This document shows, piece after piece, positions 1 to 14,957 of a stretch of DNA of 16,348 nucleotides; the first letter of the stretch is position 1, and every line of letters starts with the position of its first letter. The stretch is from Desulfarculus sp. (GTDB lineage: Bacteria; Desulfobacterota; Desulfarculia; Desulfarculales; Desulfarculaceae), in contig JAIWNN010000136.1 of NCBI GenBank assembly GCA_020216805.1, forward strand, positions 1-16,348. The letters run 5' to 3'. Below the pieces are notes generated by a model. It was given only the letters and a program-made list of their open reading frames with translations, was not told the DNA's origin and searched no databases. Position numbers and translations under genes: made by a program.

Positions 1-91
1 CCGCCGTCAACGTCGTCTTGCCGTGGTCGATGTGCCCGATCGTTCCCACGTTCACGTGAGGCTTCTTGCGCTCGAACTTTGCCTTGGCCAT
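1..91 (-). CDS. tuf: Elongation factor Tu, N-terminal fragment (downstream tuf copy)
   Basis: EF-Tu carries aminoacyl-tRNA as a GTP complex to the ribosomal A site in the cytoplasm. Only the first 30 codons are inside the window; the gene runs off the left edge. The peptide opens [20 protein letters not shown] and continues into the P-loop GHIDHGKT (residues 19-26), the EF-Tu form of the G1 GTPase motif. The start is ATG at 91. The Shine-Dalgarno AGGAGG lies 9 nt upstream and directly abuts the TAG stop of fusA, so the two genes are 15 nt apart and likely coupled. This is the tufA position of the str operon. The family and position are clear, but integrity of the rest cannot be judged. Confidence 0.97.
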   Translation of the reverse strand, partial: MAKAKFERKKPHVNVGTIGHIDHGKTTLTA

Positions 92-106
92 GACTGAAAT
101 CCTCCT

Positions 107-2215
107 CTAGGCTGCCAGACCCTGTCGTCTGGCCTCGCGCTCGGCCCGCACCTTCTCCATGACCTCCTGGGCCAGGCTGGCGGGCATGGGATCGTAGTGG
201 GAAAATTCCATGCTGAACGTGGCCCGGCCCTGGGTGGCCGAACGCAAGTCAGTGGCGTAACCGAACATGTTGGACAAGGGCACCGTGGCGTTGACCACCT
301 GGGCCCCGGGGCGGGTGTCCAGGGACTGCACCCGACCGCGCCGGCTGCTGAGATCGCCCATCACATCGCCCAGGAAATCGTCCGGGGTGGTGACCTCCAG
401 CTTCATGACCGGCTCCAGGAGCTGCATGCCGGCCTTGCGGCAGGCGTCCTTGAGGGCCATGGAGGCGGCGATGAAGAAGGCCCGCTCGTTGGAGTCGACC
501 TCGTGATAGGAGCCGTCGAAGAGGGTGACCTCGATGTCCACCAGCGGGAATCCGGCCAGGACGCCTTTTTCGCAGGCATCCTTGGCCCCCTTCTCCACCG
601 CCGGGATGTACTCCTTGGGAATCACGCCGCCCACGATCTTGTCCTTGAAGACATAGCCGCTGCCGGGCTCGCCGGGGGCGACGCTGATCTTGCAGTGGCC
701 ATACTGCCCGCGGCCACCGGATTGCTTGATATAGCGGCCCTCGGCCTCGGCGCTCTGGGTGATGGCCTCGCGATAGGCCACCTGGGGTGCGCCGACCTCG
801 GCCTCGACCTTGAATTCGCGCTTGAGGCGGTCGACGATGATCTCCAGGTGCAGTTCGCCCATGCCCCGGATCACGGTCTGGCCGGTCTCCTCGTCGCTGT
901 TGACCCGGAAGCTGGGGTCTTCGGCCGCCAGGCGGGCCAGGGCCAGGCCCAGTTTCTCGGCCAGGGCCTTGGTGGCCGGGCGGATGGACAGGCCCATCAC
1001 CGGTTCGGGCACGAAAAGCGACTCCAGCACCAGGGGGTGGCTGGGAGAGCAAAGGCTGTCGCCGGTGGAGGCGGTCTTGAGGCCCACCGCGGCCACGATG
1101 TCCCCGGCGTAGACCTCCTTGACCTCCTCGCGCTGGTTGGCGTGCATCTTCAGCAGGCGGCCGATGCGCTCGCTCTTCTGGGTGGTGGCGTTGTAGACCG
1201 TATCGCCGCTCTTGAGGCTGCCCGAGTAGATGCGCAGGAAGGTGAGCTGGCCCACGTAGGGGTCGGTCATCAGCTTGAAGGCCAGGGCCGCCAGGGGCGC
1301 GTTGTCATCGGCCGGCACCGGCACCTGATTGCCCTTGGGGTCGGTGGCGGTGATGGCGGCCACGTCCAGGGGGCAGGGCATGAACTCGATCACGGCGTCC
1401 AGAAGGGGCTGGATGCCCTTGTTCTTGAAGGCCGAGCCCAGGTAGACCGGGACGATGGCGGCCGCCAGCACGCCCTTGCGCAGGCCGCGTCGGATCTCAT
1501 CGGCCGTCAGATCCTCGCCGCCCAGGTAGCGCTCCATCAGCTCGTCGTCGAACTCGCAGGCCGCCTCGACCACCTCCAGGCGCGCGGCCTCGACCTGCTC
1601 AATCAGCTCGGCGGGAACCTCGCTGGCCTGGACCTGCATGCCCTTGCTGAGGTCCTCAAAGCGAAGGGCCTGGCGACCGATCAGGTCCACCACGCCCTCG
1701 AACTTGTCCTCGGAGCCGATGGGCAGCTGCATCAGAATCGGGCGGCAACCCAGGCGCGCGGTCATCATCTCCACGCAACGCTGATGGTTGGCGCCCACCC
1801 GGTCCATTTTGTTGATGAAGGCGATGCGGGGCACGCCGTAGCGGTCGGCCTGGCGCCAGACGGTCTCGGACTGGGGCTGCACTCCCCCCACCGCGCAGAA
1901 GACGGCGATAACGCCGTCCAGCACGCGCAGCGAGCGCTCCACCTCGATGGTGAAATCCACGTGTCCGGGAGTGTCGATGATGTTGATGCGGGTGTCTTTC
2001 CAGAAGCAGGTGGTGGCGGCGCTGGTGATGGTGATGCCGCGCTCCTGCTCCTGGGCCATCCAGTCCATGATGGCGGAGCCGTCGTGCACTTCCCCCAGCC
2101 GATGCGACACACCGGTGTAGAAAAGGATTCGCTCGGTGGTGGTGGTCTTGCCCGCGTCGATATGGGCCATCAGCCCGATGTTGCGATGCCTGACCAGGGG
2201 AACCTGCCGTGCCAC
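107..2215 (-). CDS. fusA: Elongation factor G (translocase GTPase)
   Basis: EF-G drives tRNA-mRNA translocation and, with RRF, ribosome recycling. The 702-aa length is normal for the family. The G domain is complete: G1 AHIDAGKT (17-24), the switch I segment [11 protein letters not shown] (59-69), G3 DTPGH (81-85) and G4 NKMD (135-138). Later landmarks are the domain IV segments [10 protein letters not shown] and [14 protein letters not shown], the latter with the tip-loop histidine, and the domain V segment [14 protein letters not shown]. The start is GTG at 2215, giving [14 protein letters not shown], which aligns with the usual EF-G N-terminus. Its Shine-Dalgarno is weak (AGGG about 8 nt upstream), unlike most genes here. 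A 235-nt spacer separates it from rpsG, and the TAG stop touches the tuf ribosome site. It looks like the canonical str-operon EF-G; an additional paralogue elsewhere cannot be excluded. Confidence 0.98.
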   Translation of the reverse strand: MARQVPLVRHRNIGLMAHIDAGKTTTTERILFYTGVSHRLGEVHDGSAIMDWMAQEQERGITITSAATTCFWKDTRINIIDTPGHVDFTIEVERSLRVLDGVIAVFCAVGGVQPQSETVWRQADRYGVPRIAFINKMDRVGANHQRCVEMMTARLGCRPILMQLPIGSEDKFEGVVDLIGRQALRFEDLSKGMQVQASEVPAELIEQVEAARLEVVEAACEFDDELMERYLGGEDLTADEIRRGLRKGVLAAAIVPVYLGSAFKNKGIQPLLDAVIEFMPCPLDVAAITATDPKGNQVPVPADDNAPLAALAFKLMTDPYVGQLTFLRIYSGSLKSGDTVYNATTQKSERIGRLLKMHANQREEVKEVYAGDIVAAVGLKTASTGDSLCSPSHPLVLESLFVPEPVMGLSIRPATKALAEKLGLALARLAAEDPSFRVNSDEETGQTVIRGMGELHLEIIVDRLKREFKVEAEVGAPQVAYREAITQSAEAEGRYIKQSGGRGQYGHCKISVAPGEPGSGYVFKDKIVGGVIPKEYIPAVEKGAKDACEKGVLAGFPLVDIEVTLFDGSYHEVDSNERAFFIAASMALKDACRKAGMQLLEPVMKLEVTTPDDFLGDVMGDLSSRRGRVQSLDTRPGAQVVNATVPLSNMFGYATDLRSATQGRATFSMEFSHYDPMPASLAQEVMEKVRAEREARRQGLAA

Positions 2216-2450
2216 GACTATAACCCTAACTACCTTTCAATCAGCTCGAAAACGGGCAGCATCCGCAACGCGCACCCGTCTATCGTCGAACCTCGCGGGC
2301 GGTCTTGCCGCTACCCAAGGCGGCGGCGCCAACCCCAAGCCAAATCTCTTCGCGCCGCCGTCGGCCCAGTGCAACCGGGCCCTGCCCATCTTCGGTTATC
2401 AAAGAGGCCCTGCCCCCGACCCCACGGCCGGGGGCGTCGCGCGCGTCGTC
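2216..2450 (-). other. rpsG-fusA intergenic spacer with two inverted repeats
   Basis: This 235-nt spacer is long for two adjacent str-operon genes. It holds a perfect 7-bp hairpin (2412-2435, GCCCCCG/CGGGGGC, 10-nt loop) beginning 15 nt after the rpsG stop. It also holds a perfect 8-bp inverted repeat with a 22-nt loop (2322-2359, GGCGGCGC/GCGCCGCC). The first hairpin could protect the rpsG 3' end or attenuate transcription, but it lacks a clear U-tract: the nearest T-rich stretch, CTCTTTG, follows after GGGC-rich sequence. The last 40 nt before fusA are AT-richer. I found no convincing promoter pair there. Confidence 0.4.
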
Positions 2451-2924
2451 CTACCAGCGGTAGTGGGCGAAGGCCTTGTTGGCCTCGGCCATGCGGTGGG
2501 TGTCTTCCTTCTTCTTCACCGAGCTGCCGCGCCCCGCCGCCGCGTCCAGGATCTCGGCCGCCAACTTGTCCGCCATGGTCTTGCCGTCGCCGCGCCCCCG
2601 CGCGTAGCCGATGATCCAGCGCATGGCCAGGGCCTGGCGCCGGTCGGAGCGGATCTCCACCGGAACCTGGTAGGTGGAGCCGCCCACCCGGCGGCTCTTG
2701 ACCTCGATCACCGGACGCACGTTATCCAGGGCCTTCTCAAAAACCCGCAGGGGATCCTCGTTGCTGCGTTCACGGATCTTGTCCATCGCCCCATACAGAA
2801 TCCGCTCGGAAGTGGATTTCTTGCCGTCGTACATCAGCTTGTTGGCAAACTTGGCCAACGTCTTGCTGCGGTACTTGGCGTCGGGCAGGATCTCCCGCTT
2901 GGGTACTTCGCGTCTCCTGGGCAT
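2451..2924 (-). CDS. rpsG: Small ribosomal subunit protein S7
   Basis: S7 is a primary 16S rRNA-binding protein that nucleates assembly of the 30S head and lies near the E and P sites. The protein is 157 aa, the standard bacterial length of about 156. It begins [18 protein letters not shown], with the conserved segments [14 protein letters not shown] and [10 protein letters not shown] and the C-terminal [25 protein letters not shown] tail. Start is ATG at 2924 with a modest AGGA 4-5 nt upstream; stop is TAG. It follows rpsL by 106 nt, a spacer holding an 11-bp hairpin. In E. coli S7 represses its own operon at the equivalent spacer, so similar autoregulation is plausible here but is inferred from position only. 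Confidence 0.98.
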   Translation of the reverse strand: MPRRREVPKREILPDAKYRSKTLAKFANKLMYDGKKSTSERILYGAMDKIRERSNEDPLRVFEKALDNVRPVIEVKSRRVGGSTYQVPVEIRSDRRQALAMRWIIGYARGRGDGKTMADKLAAEILDAAAGRGSSVKKKEDTHRMAEANKAFAHYRW

Positions 2925-2963
2925 CTTGTCCTATCCGTCCCTCGTTACAGCTAGCCCTAACGC

Positions 2964-3001
2964 GCGACGCCCCTCGTCCTGAAGGCTGCAAGGGGCATCG
3001 C
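2964..3001 (-). promoter_or_regulatory. rpsL-rpsG intercistronic hairpin (candidate S7 site)
   Basis: In the 106-nt spacer between rpsL and rpsG the minus strand can form an 11-bp stem, GCGATGCCCCT with AGGGGCGTCGC (one G-U pair), around a 16-nt loop. E. coli S7 binds the corresponding rpsL-rpsG spacer to repress translation of rpsG and downstream genes. Position and strength suggest a similar role, but I did not see a clear match to the E. coli or 16S S7-binding motif. It could also simply separate translation of the two genes or be an mRNA-processing site. Confidence 0.45.
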
Positions 3002-3030
3002 CTCCGCCCGCGGTCCGGGGCGGGTCCGGC

Positions 3031-3402
3031 TCACTTGGGCCGCTTGGCTCCGTACTTGGAGCGGCCCTGCCTGCGGTCCTGCACGCCGGTGGCGTCCAGG
3101 GTGCCGCGGATGATGTGGTAGCGCACGCCGGGCAAGTCCTTGACACGGCCGCCACGGATCAGCACCACCGAGTGCTCCTGCAGGTTGTGGCCCACGCCGG
3201 GGATGTAGCTGGTCACCTCGACCCCGTTGGTCAAGCGCACCCTGGCCACCTTGCGCAAGGCCGAGTTGGGCTTCTTGGGGGTGGTGGTGTAAACCCGGAT
3301 GCAAACGCCGCGCTTCTGGGGGCACTCCTGCAAGGCCGGCGTGGTCTTCTTCTTGCGAACCTGTTCGCGCCCCTTGCGAACCAGCTGGTTGATCGTCGGC
3401 AA
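3031..3402 (-). CDS. rpsL: Small ribosomal subunit protein S12
   Basis: S12 sits at the 30S decoding centre and controls accuracy. The protein is 123 aa, normal for bacteria. It contains [13 protein letters not shown] (40-51) and [13 protein letters not shown] (84-96). Lys43, Lys88 and Pro91, the usual streptomycin-resistance positions, are wild type, and Asp89 in the KDLPG loop is the RimO methylthiolation site of the family. Start is TTG at 3402 ([11 protein letters not shown], read as fMet), chosen because it matches the family N-terminus and has AGGAGG 6 nt upstream. TTG is a rare choice for so abundant a protein. Stop is TGA. It heads the str operon, 326 nt after rpoC, behind two promoter-like sites. 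Confidence 0.98.
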   Translation of the reverse strand: MPTINQLVRKGREQVRKKKTTPALQECPQKRGVCIRVYTTTPKKPNSALRKVARVRLTNGVEVTSYIPGVGHNLQEHSVVLIRGGRVKDLPGVRYHIIRGTLDATGVQDRRQGRSKYGAKRPK

Positions 3403-3571
3403 CTAAAGCCTCCTGGCCTATCCGGGGGAGTGCGTCGCAACCCCCCGCCAATTCAAGCCTTGCCCGGCTGCTCTCACCGGCGGCGGACCGTGTTGCGCGC
3501 CAGCGAAAGCACGTTCGCCCCCCGATTGCCCCAGGGGAGCAACGCAAATGCGAGCGACCGTGGAATTGCTA

Positions 3572-3600
3572 CTTGTACCCTGCCCGCGCCAGCCTGTCAA
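3572..3600 (-). promoter_or_regulatory. Promoter P2 for rpsL operon (sigma-70 type)
   Basis: On the minus strand a perfect -35 TTGACA (3600-3595) is separated by exactly 17 nt from TACAAG (3577-3572), a 4-of-6 match to TATAAT. Transcription would begin near 3565, giving a leader of about 160 nt before the rpsL TTG. The pair lies in a noncoding space facing the str operon, where a promoter is expected. The weak -10 is the main doubt. Confidence 0.55.
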
Positions 3601-3644
3601 GAGCCATTTGCCGGCTCGCGTCAGTCTCGGCCCCGGATCCGCCC

Positions 3645-3671
3645 GGGATGGGGCTCCGAGGGCCCCATCCC
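3645..3671 (-). promoter_or_regulatory. Perfect 10-bp stem-loop in rpsL upstream region
   Basis: GGGATGGGGC and GCCCCATCCC form a perfect 10-bp stem with a 7-nt loop. If promoter P1 starts near 3679, this hairpin would occupy roughly nucleotides 8-35 of that transcript, a position suited to 5'-end stabilisation or attenuation. For rpoC transcripts it would be a 3' hairpin about 60 nt after the stop codon. No T-run follows, so it is not a classical intrinsic terminator. Confidence 0.5.
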
Positions 3672-3685
3672 AGGGGAACTTGCCT

Positions 3686-3714
3686 ATAATATACCAAAAA
3701 CGCCAGCTTGGCAA
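3686..3714 (-). promoter_or_regulatory. Promoter P1 for rpsL operon (sigma-70 type)
   Basis: Fourteen nt after the rpoC stop the minus strand carries TTGCCA (3714-3709, 5 of 6 to TTGACA), a 17-nt spacer, then TATTAT (3691-3686, 5 of 6 to TATAAT). An overlapping alternative -10 is TATATT preceded by TGG, an extended -10 form, but with a 15-nt spacer. The T/A-rich run stands out sharply in GC-rich surroundings. Transcription would start near 3679 and read into rpsL. Confidence 0.6.
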
Positions 3715-3728
3715 CCACCGGACCGAGT

Positions 3729-7949
<4,221 letters not shown>

Positions 7950-7996
7950 GGGACTTCTCCTTAAAAGGCGAGGGAGTTGCTTCTTGGCAGCGGCGG

Positions 7997-8012
7997 GGCC
8001 GGGGCCCCGGCC
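7997..8012. repeat. 16-nt perfect palindrome in rpoB-rpoC spacer
   Basis: The 106-nt rpoB-rpoC spacer contains GGCCGGGGCCCCGGCC, a perfect 16-nt palindrome. In RNA it could form a very GC-rich short hairpin or dimerise. It lies about 50 nt upstream of the rpoC ribosome site. It may be a processing or pausing element, or just chance in a GC-rich spacer; nothing else in the spacer suggests a promoter. Confidence 0.4.
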
Positions 8013-8055
8013 GCGCGCAGCCTGGTGATCGTCGAATGCCGCGTTGCGGGTCCTC

Positions 8056-12219
<4,164 letters not shown>

Positions 12220-12439
12220 GGACTCTCCTTCGAGGAAGGGTGCGGGGAGGCTCGCCGCCTAGGGGCGCCTCCCGGGTGGCGGGGCCACCAAACACGGGCA
12301 CCCGGCGGCACCTAGGCCGCTCGCCCGAGCAAGCGGCCCGGCCCTGCCGGGGGGCGATGCATCTTTTGGAGCCGACCCGCCGGCGGCCCAGCGACGACCG
12401 CCGGCGGGTGCTTGACAACTAAAGCCGGTGGCTCGGGTC
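12220..12439 (-). promoter_or_regulatory. rplL-rpoB spacer with stacked hairpins (candidate attenuator/processing site)
   Basis: The 220-nt spacer can form several stems in the transcript. First is a perfect 12-bp stem ACCCGCCGGCGG/CCGCCGGCGGGT with an 11-nt loop (12375-12409), starting about 30 nt after the rplL stop. Next is a 10-bp stem with one G-U pair and a TCGG tetraloop (12315-12338). Then comes a 6-bp GGTGGC/GCCACC hairpin (12275-12289). None has a U-tract. In E. coli this spacer carries a partial attenuator and an RNase III cleavage site; the placement suggests an analogous function, but the sequence match is structural only. I see no convincing promoter. Confidence 0.55.
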
Positions 12440-12823
12440 TTACTTGACCTGCACCACCGCGCCGGATTCCTCCAGCTCGGCCTTGATCTTCTCGGCCTCT
12501 TCCTTGCTGACCGCTTCCTTGATCGGCTTGGGCGCGCCGTCCACCAGGTCCTTGGCCTCCTTCAGGCCCAGGCCGGTGATGGCCCGCACCACCTTGATCA
12601 CCTGGATCTTCTTGTCGCCGGCGCTCTCCAGGATGACGTCGAACTCGGTCTGCTCCTCCTGCACCGCCGCCTCGGCGCCGCCGCCCATGGGCATGGCGGC
12701 CATGGCCACCGGGGCCGCGGCGCTGACGCCGAAGGTCTCCTCCAGCTCCTTGACCAGCTCGGAGAGCTCCAGGACGGTCATGTTCTTGATGTACTCGATC
12801 ACGTCGGCTTTGCTGATGGACAT
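12440..12823 (-). CDS. rplL: Large ribosomal subunit protein L7/L12
   Basis: L7/L12 forms the flexible stalk dimers that recruit and activate translational GTPases. The protein is 127 aa (E. coli 121). It shows an N-terminal dimerisation/L10-binding domain (about 1-35), an Ala/Gly/Met-rich hinge ([17 protein letters not shown], about 37-53) and a C-terminal factor-binding domain with [20 protein letters not shown] and [10 protein letters not shown]. Start is ATG at 12823 with AAAGGA 9 nt upstream, and the stop is TAA. It lies 93 nt after rplJ, encoding its stalk-base partner. The high AAA/GGA content of the ribosome site and TAA stop fit strong expression, as expected for the one multi-copy ribosomal protein. 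Confidence 0.98.
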   Translation of the reverse strand: MSISKADVIEYIKNMTVLELSELVKELEETFGVSAAAPVAMAAMPMGGGAEAAVQEEQTEFDVILESAGDKKIQVIKVVRAITGLGLKEAKDLVDGAPKPIKEAVSKEEAEKIKAELEESGAVVQVK

Positions 12824-12916
12824 TGTTTAAGATCCTTTCCTCGGCGGCCGCGGACGTCTTCGGCCCCGGCCCGATGTGGCGAAAATGCTTGGGATCTAGC
12901 TCCCGCGCCGGCCCGC

Positions 12917-13441
12917 CTAGGCGGCCTCGGCCCTCTGGTCCTTGATGGCCACGAGCACGTTGAGCAACGAGCGCGGCACCGCCGCCAGCACGCTGACCAG
13001 GTTGCGGGGCACGCCGTTCATGGCGCCCAACAACATGGCCAGGAGTTGTTCGCGGGAAGGCATCTTGGCCAGCTCCACCACCTGGGCGGCGCTGATGACC
13101 TTGCCCTCCAGCACCCCGGCCCTCAGCTCCAGCTTGGGGTTGGCCTTGGCGAAATCCACCAAGGTCTTGGCCAGGGCCACCGGGTCGTCGAACGCGATGG
13201 CCAGGCCGTTGGGCCCCTTGAGCTGATCAGCCGGAATCGCGGCGGAAACGCTCTCGCTGGCGCGCTGCAGCAGCGTGTTCTTCACCACCACGTACTCAAG
13301 GTTGTTCTCCTTGAGCTTCTGCCTCAGGTCGGTCATCTGCTCGACCTTGAGACCGGTGAAGTTGGTCAACACGCACGCCTTGGCGCGACCGAGGCGCTCG
13401 GCCATGGTCTGGACCACGACCTCTTTATCGCTGCGGTTCAC
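12917..13441 (-). CDS. rplJ: Large ribosomal subunit protein L10
   Basis: L10 anchors the L7/L12 dimers to 23S rRNA and, with L7/L12, acts as the operon's translational repressor in many bacteria. The protein is 174 aa, normal for the family. It starts MNRSDKEVVVQTMAERLGRA and contains LTNFTGLKVEQMTDLR and KGPNGLAIAFDDPVALAK; the C-terminal helix that carries L7/L12 dimers ends in QRAEAA. Start is GTG at 13441, supported by the family N-terminus and by AAGGAGGT, a near-perfect Shine-Dalgarno, 8-9 nt upstream. The 251-nt upstream space contains an L10 leader element and a sequence complementary to this ribosome site, so autoregulation is likely. Stop is TAG. Confidence 0.98.
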   Translation of the reverse strand: MNRSDKEVVVQTMAERLGRAKACVLTNFTGLKVEQMTDLRQKLKENNLEYVVVKNTLLQRASESVSAAIPADQLKGPNGLAIAFDDPVALAKTLVDFAKANPKLELRAGVLEGKVISAAQVVELAKMPSREQLLAMLLGAMNGVPRNLVSVLAAVPRSLLNVLVAIKDQRAEAA

Positions 13442-13449
13442 CTCTGGCT

Positions 13450-13554
13450 ACCTCCTTGGAAGACCAGCCTCGCGCCGGCCTTCCCGCCTGTCGTCTGGAT
13501 CCCGACCCGAGGCCAGAATCAAGGAGGTGAGCAGAATCCCGATTCGCCACACCT
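13450..13554 (-). promoter_or_regulatory. rplJ ribosome-site region with anti-Shine-Dalgarno
   Basis: The rplJ Shine-Dalgarno with one flanking base, CAAGGAGGT (minus strand, 13458-13450), is perfectly complementary over 9 nt to ACCTCCTTG (13528-13520) upstream in the same leader. The anti-Shine-Dalgarno is flanked by two GATTCTG copies and overlaps CACCT (13529-13525), which can instead pair with AGGTG at 13554-13550. An 8-bp hairpin with one G-U pair (13458-13484, GGAAGGCC/GGTCTTCC) ends directly before the ribosome site. The alternatives look mutually exclusive, as expected of a translational on/off switch controlled by L10 binding just upstream. The complementarity is seen; the switch is inferred. 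Confidence 0.5.
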
Positions 13555-13563
13555 GCCTGATCG

Positions 13564-13626
13564 CTCTCGGCGGGTGATCCCCAGCAGGATCATTAGGGCC
13601 CCGCGCCGGGCCGCCCGCTGTCTCTG
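13564..13626 (-). promoter_or_regulatory. L10 leader element (L10-L12 binding mRNA motif)
   Basis: The minus strand reads AGACAGCGGG, a hairpin (13597-13612, GGCCC/GGGCC), the linker CTAAT (13596-13592), a second hairpin (13576-13591, GATCC/GGATC), then CCCGCCGAG. The closing stem is GCGGG/CCCGC. This arrangement matches what I recall of the bacterial L10 leader family: AGACAG before the closing stem, a UUAAU-type linker and CCGAGG after it. It lies about 120 nt upstream of rplJ, the expected place. L10 (with L7/L12) would bind here and repress rplJ-rplL translation, probably through the downstream ribosome-site pairing. Confidence 0.8.
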
Positions 13627-13692
13627 ACCGATACGCAGATCCAGAGCCTGTATGTTCACGGGACCGAGCGCCGGCCCCGTTGCAAGCCTGAG

Positions 13693-14400
13693 TTAGGCCT
13701 TGGTCACCGCCTTGACCTCGGCGGTGTCCAGGCGCACGCCCGGACCCATGGTGGTGCTGACGGTGATGCCCTTGACGTAGGTCCCCTTGGCGGTGGCCGG
13801 CTTCAGGCGCACCAGGGTCTCCATCAAGGCGTCCAGGTTCTCCTTCAGCTTTTCCGAGCCGAAACTCTTCTTGCCCACCGGGGCGTGGATCACGCCGCCC
13901 TTGTCCACCCGGAACTCGATCTTGCCGGCCTTGATCTCCTTGATGGCCTTGGCCAGGTCGAAGGTCACGGTGCCGCTCTTGGTGTTGGGCATCAGGCCGC
14001 GGGGACCCAGGATGCGGCCGACCTTGCCCACCGCGCCCATCATGTCCGGGGTGGCCACGGCGCGGTCGAAGTCGGTCCAGCCGCCCTGGATCTTCTCCAC
14101 CAGGTCGTCGCCGCCGACGTAATCCGCGCCCGCGTCCAGGGCCTCCTTCTCCTTCTCGCCCTTGGCGAAGACCGCCACCCGCACCGTCTTGCCGGTGCCG
14201 TGGGGCAAGACCACGGTGCCGCGCACCATCTGGTCGGCGTGGCGGGGATCCACGCCCAGGCGCACCGCCACGTCCAGGCTCTCGTCGAACTTGGCGTAGG
14301 AGGCGCCCAAGGCGGCCTCGATGCCCTCGGCGAAGGTGTACTTCCGGGCGCGGTCCACCTGGGTGCGCGCCTGATGGAATTTCTTGCCGTGCTTGGCCAT
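13693..14400 (-). CDS. rplA: Large ribosomal subunit protein L1
   Basis: L1 forms the mobile stalk at the E site that guides deacylated tRNA out of the ribosome, and in E. coli it also represses its own operon. The protein is 235 aa, normal length. It carries [21 protein letters not shown] at the start, [37 protein letters not shown] and the [15 protein letters not shown] segment. ATG at 14400 is chosen over the upstream in-frame extension because the family N-terminus begins there and GGAGA sits 4-5 nt upstream. Stop is TAA. It follows rplK by 86 nt; I could not identify an L1-binding site in that spacer. Confidence 0.98.
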   Translation of the reverse strand: MAKHGKKFHQARTQVDRARKYTFAEGIEAALGASYAKFDESLDVAVRLGVDPRHADQMVRGTVVLPHGTGKTVRVAVFAKGEKEKEALDAGADYVGGDDLVEKIQGGWTDFDRAVATPDMMGAVGKVGRILGPRGLMPNTKSGTVTFDLAKAIKEIKAGKIEFRVDKGGVIHAPVGKKSFGSEKLKENLDALMETLVRLKPATAKGTYVKGITVSTTMGPGVRLDTAEVKAVTKA

Positions 14401-14486
14401 TGCTTGCTTCTCCGGGTTGCGGAGCGCCGTGTGCGGTCGGCCTGGCCGGGCCTCCACGGGCTCGAATATGCGCGTAGGCCCGCGGC

Positions 14487-14912
14487 CTACTGGATGACCT
14501 CCAAGCCCATGGACCGGGCGGTGCCCATGATGGTCCGCATCGCCTGGTTCAGATCCCGGGTGTTGAGGTCGTTCATCTTCTCCTGCGCGATCTCCTTGAT
14601 CTGCGCCATGCTGATCTTGCCGACCTTCTCCTTGTTGGGAGTGGCCGAGCCCTTGGGCACGCCCGCGGCCTTGCGCAACAGCACCGCCGCCGGCGGAGTC
14701 TTGGTCACGAAGGTGAAGCTGCGGTCGGCGTAGACCGTGATCACCACCGGGATGATGGTGTCGCCGATGCCCTGGGTGCGGGCGTTGAAGGCCTTGCAGA
14801 ATTCCATGATGTTGGCGCCATGGGGGCTCAGGGCCGGACCCACCGGCGGGCTGGGGTTGGCTTTGCCGGCCGGAATCTGCAACTTGATGTTGGCTACGAC
14901 TTTCTTGGCCAT
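14487..14912 (-). CDS. rplK: Large ribosomal subunit protein L11
   Basis: L11 binds the GTPase-associated centre of 23S rRNA and is needed for RelA-dependent stringent signalling. The protein is 141 aa, exactly the typical length. The N-terminal domain has [19 protein letters not shown] with the proline residues that line the thiostrepton site. The next residues are Ser29-Pro30-His31 where most bacteria have Gly-Gln-(His/Gln). The C-terminal RNA-binding domain includes [14 protein letters not shown] and the end [14 protein letters not shown] at 14912 is preferred over an upstream in-frame ATG because of the family N-terminus and AGGAGA 4-5 nt before it. Stop is TAG. It follows nusG by 93 nt, which includes a 7-bp hairpin. 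Confidence 0.98.
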   Translation of the reverse strand: MAKKVVANIKLQIPAGKANPSPPVGPALSPHGANIMEFCKAFNARTQGIGDTIIPVVITVYADRSFTFVTKTPPAAVLLRKAAGVPKGSATPNKEKVGKISMAQIKEIAQEKMNDLNTRDLNQAMRTIMGTARSMGLEVIQ

Positions 14913-14957
14913 GATGTCTCCTGAGGCTGGGGCCGGGGCCCCCAAGCAGCGCAACGC

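Larger units (their letters stand above)
3403..3728 (-). other. rpoC-rpsL intergenic region (str operon control region)
   Basis: This 326-nt space is the only gene-free stretch longer than 300 bases. Reading toward rpsL it contains, in order: a promoter-like pair starting 14 nt after the rpoC stop, a perfect 10-bp hairpin, a second promoter-like pair with a perfect TTGACA, and then a roughly 160-nt GC-rich leader ending in the strong rpsL Shine-Dalgarno. Within the leader, TTGCTCCCC and GGGGCAA (around 3530-3546) can form a short stem. I see no canonical terminator with a U-tract for rpoC, so polymerase from rpoBC may read through into the str genes. I found no convincing small gene. Confidence 0.6.

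Noticed and set aside
2237..2389. A 50-codon minus-strand frame in the rpsG-fusA spacer (starts MGRARLHWADGG).
   Set aside because: It has no Shine-Dalgarno, is Arg/Ala/Pro-rich as random GC-rich frames are, and overlaps the inverted repeat. Kept only as a remote possibility.
3681..3693. TATAAT on the plus strand as an antisense promoter into rpoC.
   Set aside because: No reasonable -35 lies 16-18 nt upstream on that strand, while the minus strand gives TTGCCA-17-TATTAT toward rpsL.
13520..13530. AAGGAGGTGA on the plus strand as a ribosome site for a plus-strand gene.
   Set aside because: No suitable start codon follows at the right distance and no coding frame is supported; its complement makes better sense as an anti-Shine-Dalgarno.
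14401..14457. Upstream in-frame extension of rplA; likewise rplK up to 14954.
   Set aside because: The extended residues have no family counterpart, and the internal ATGs have good Shine-Dalgarno sequences and match known N-termini.
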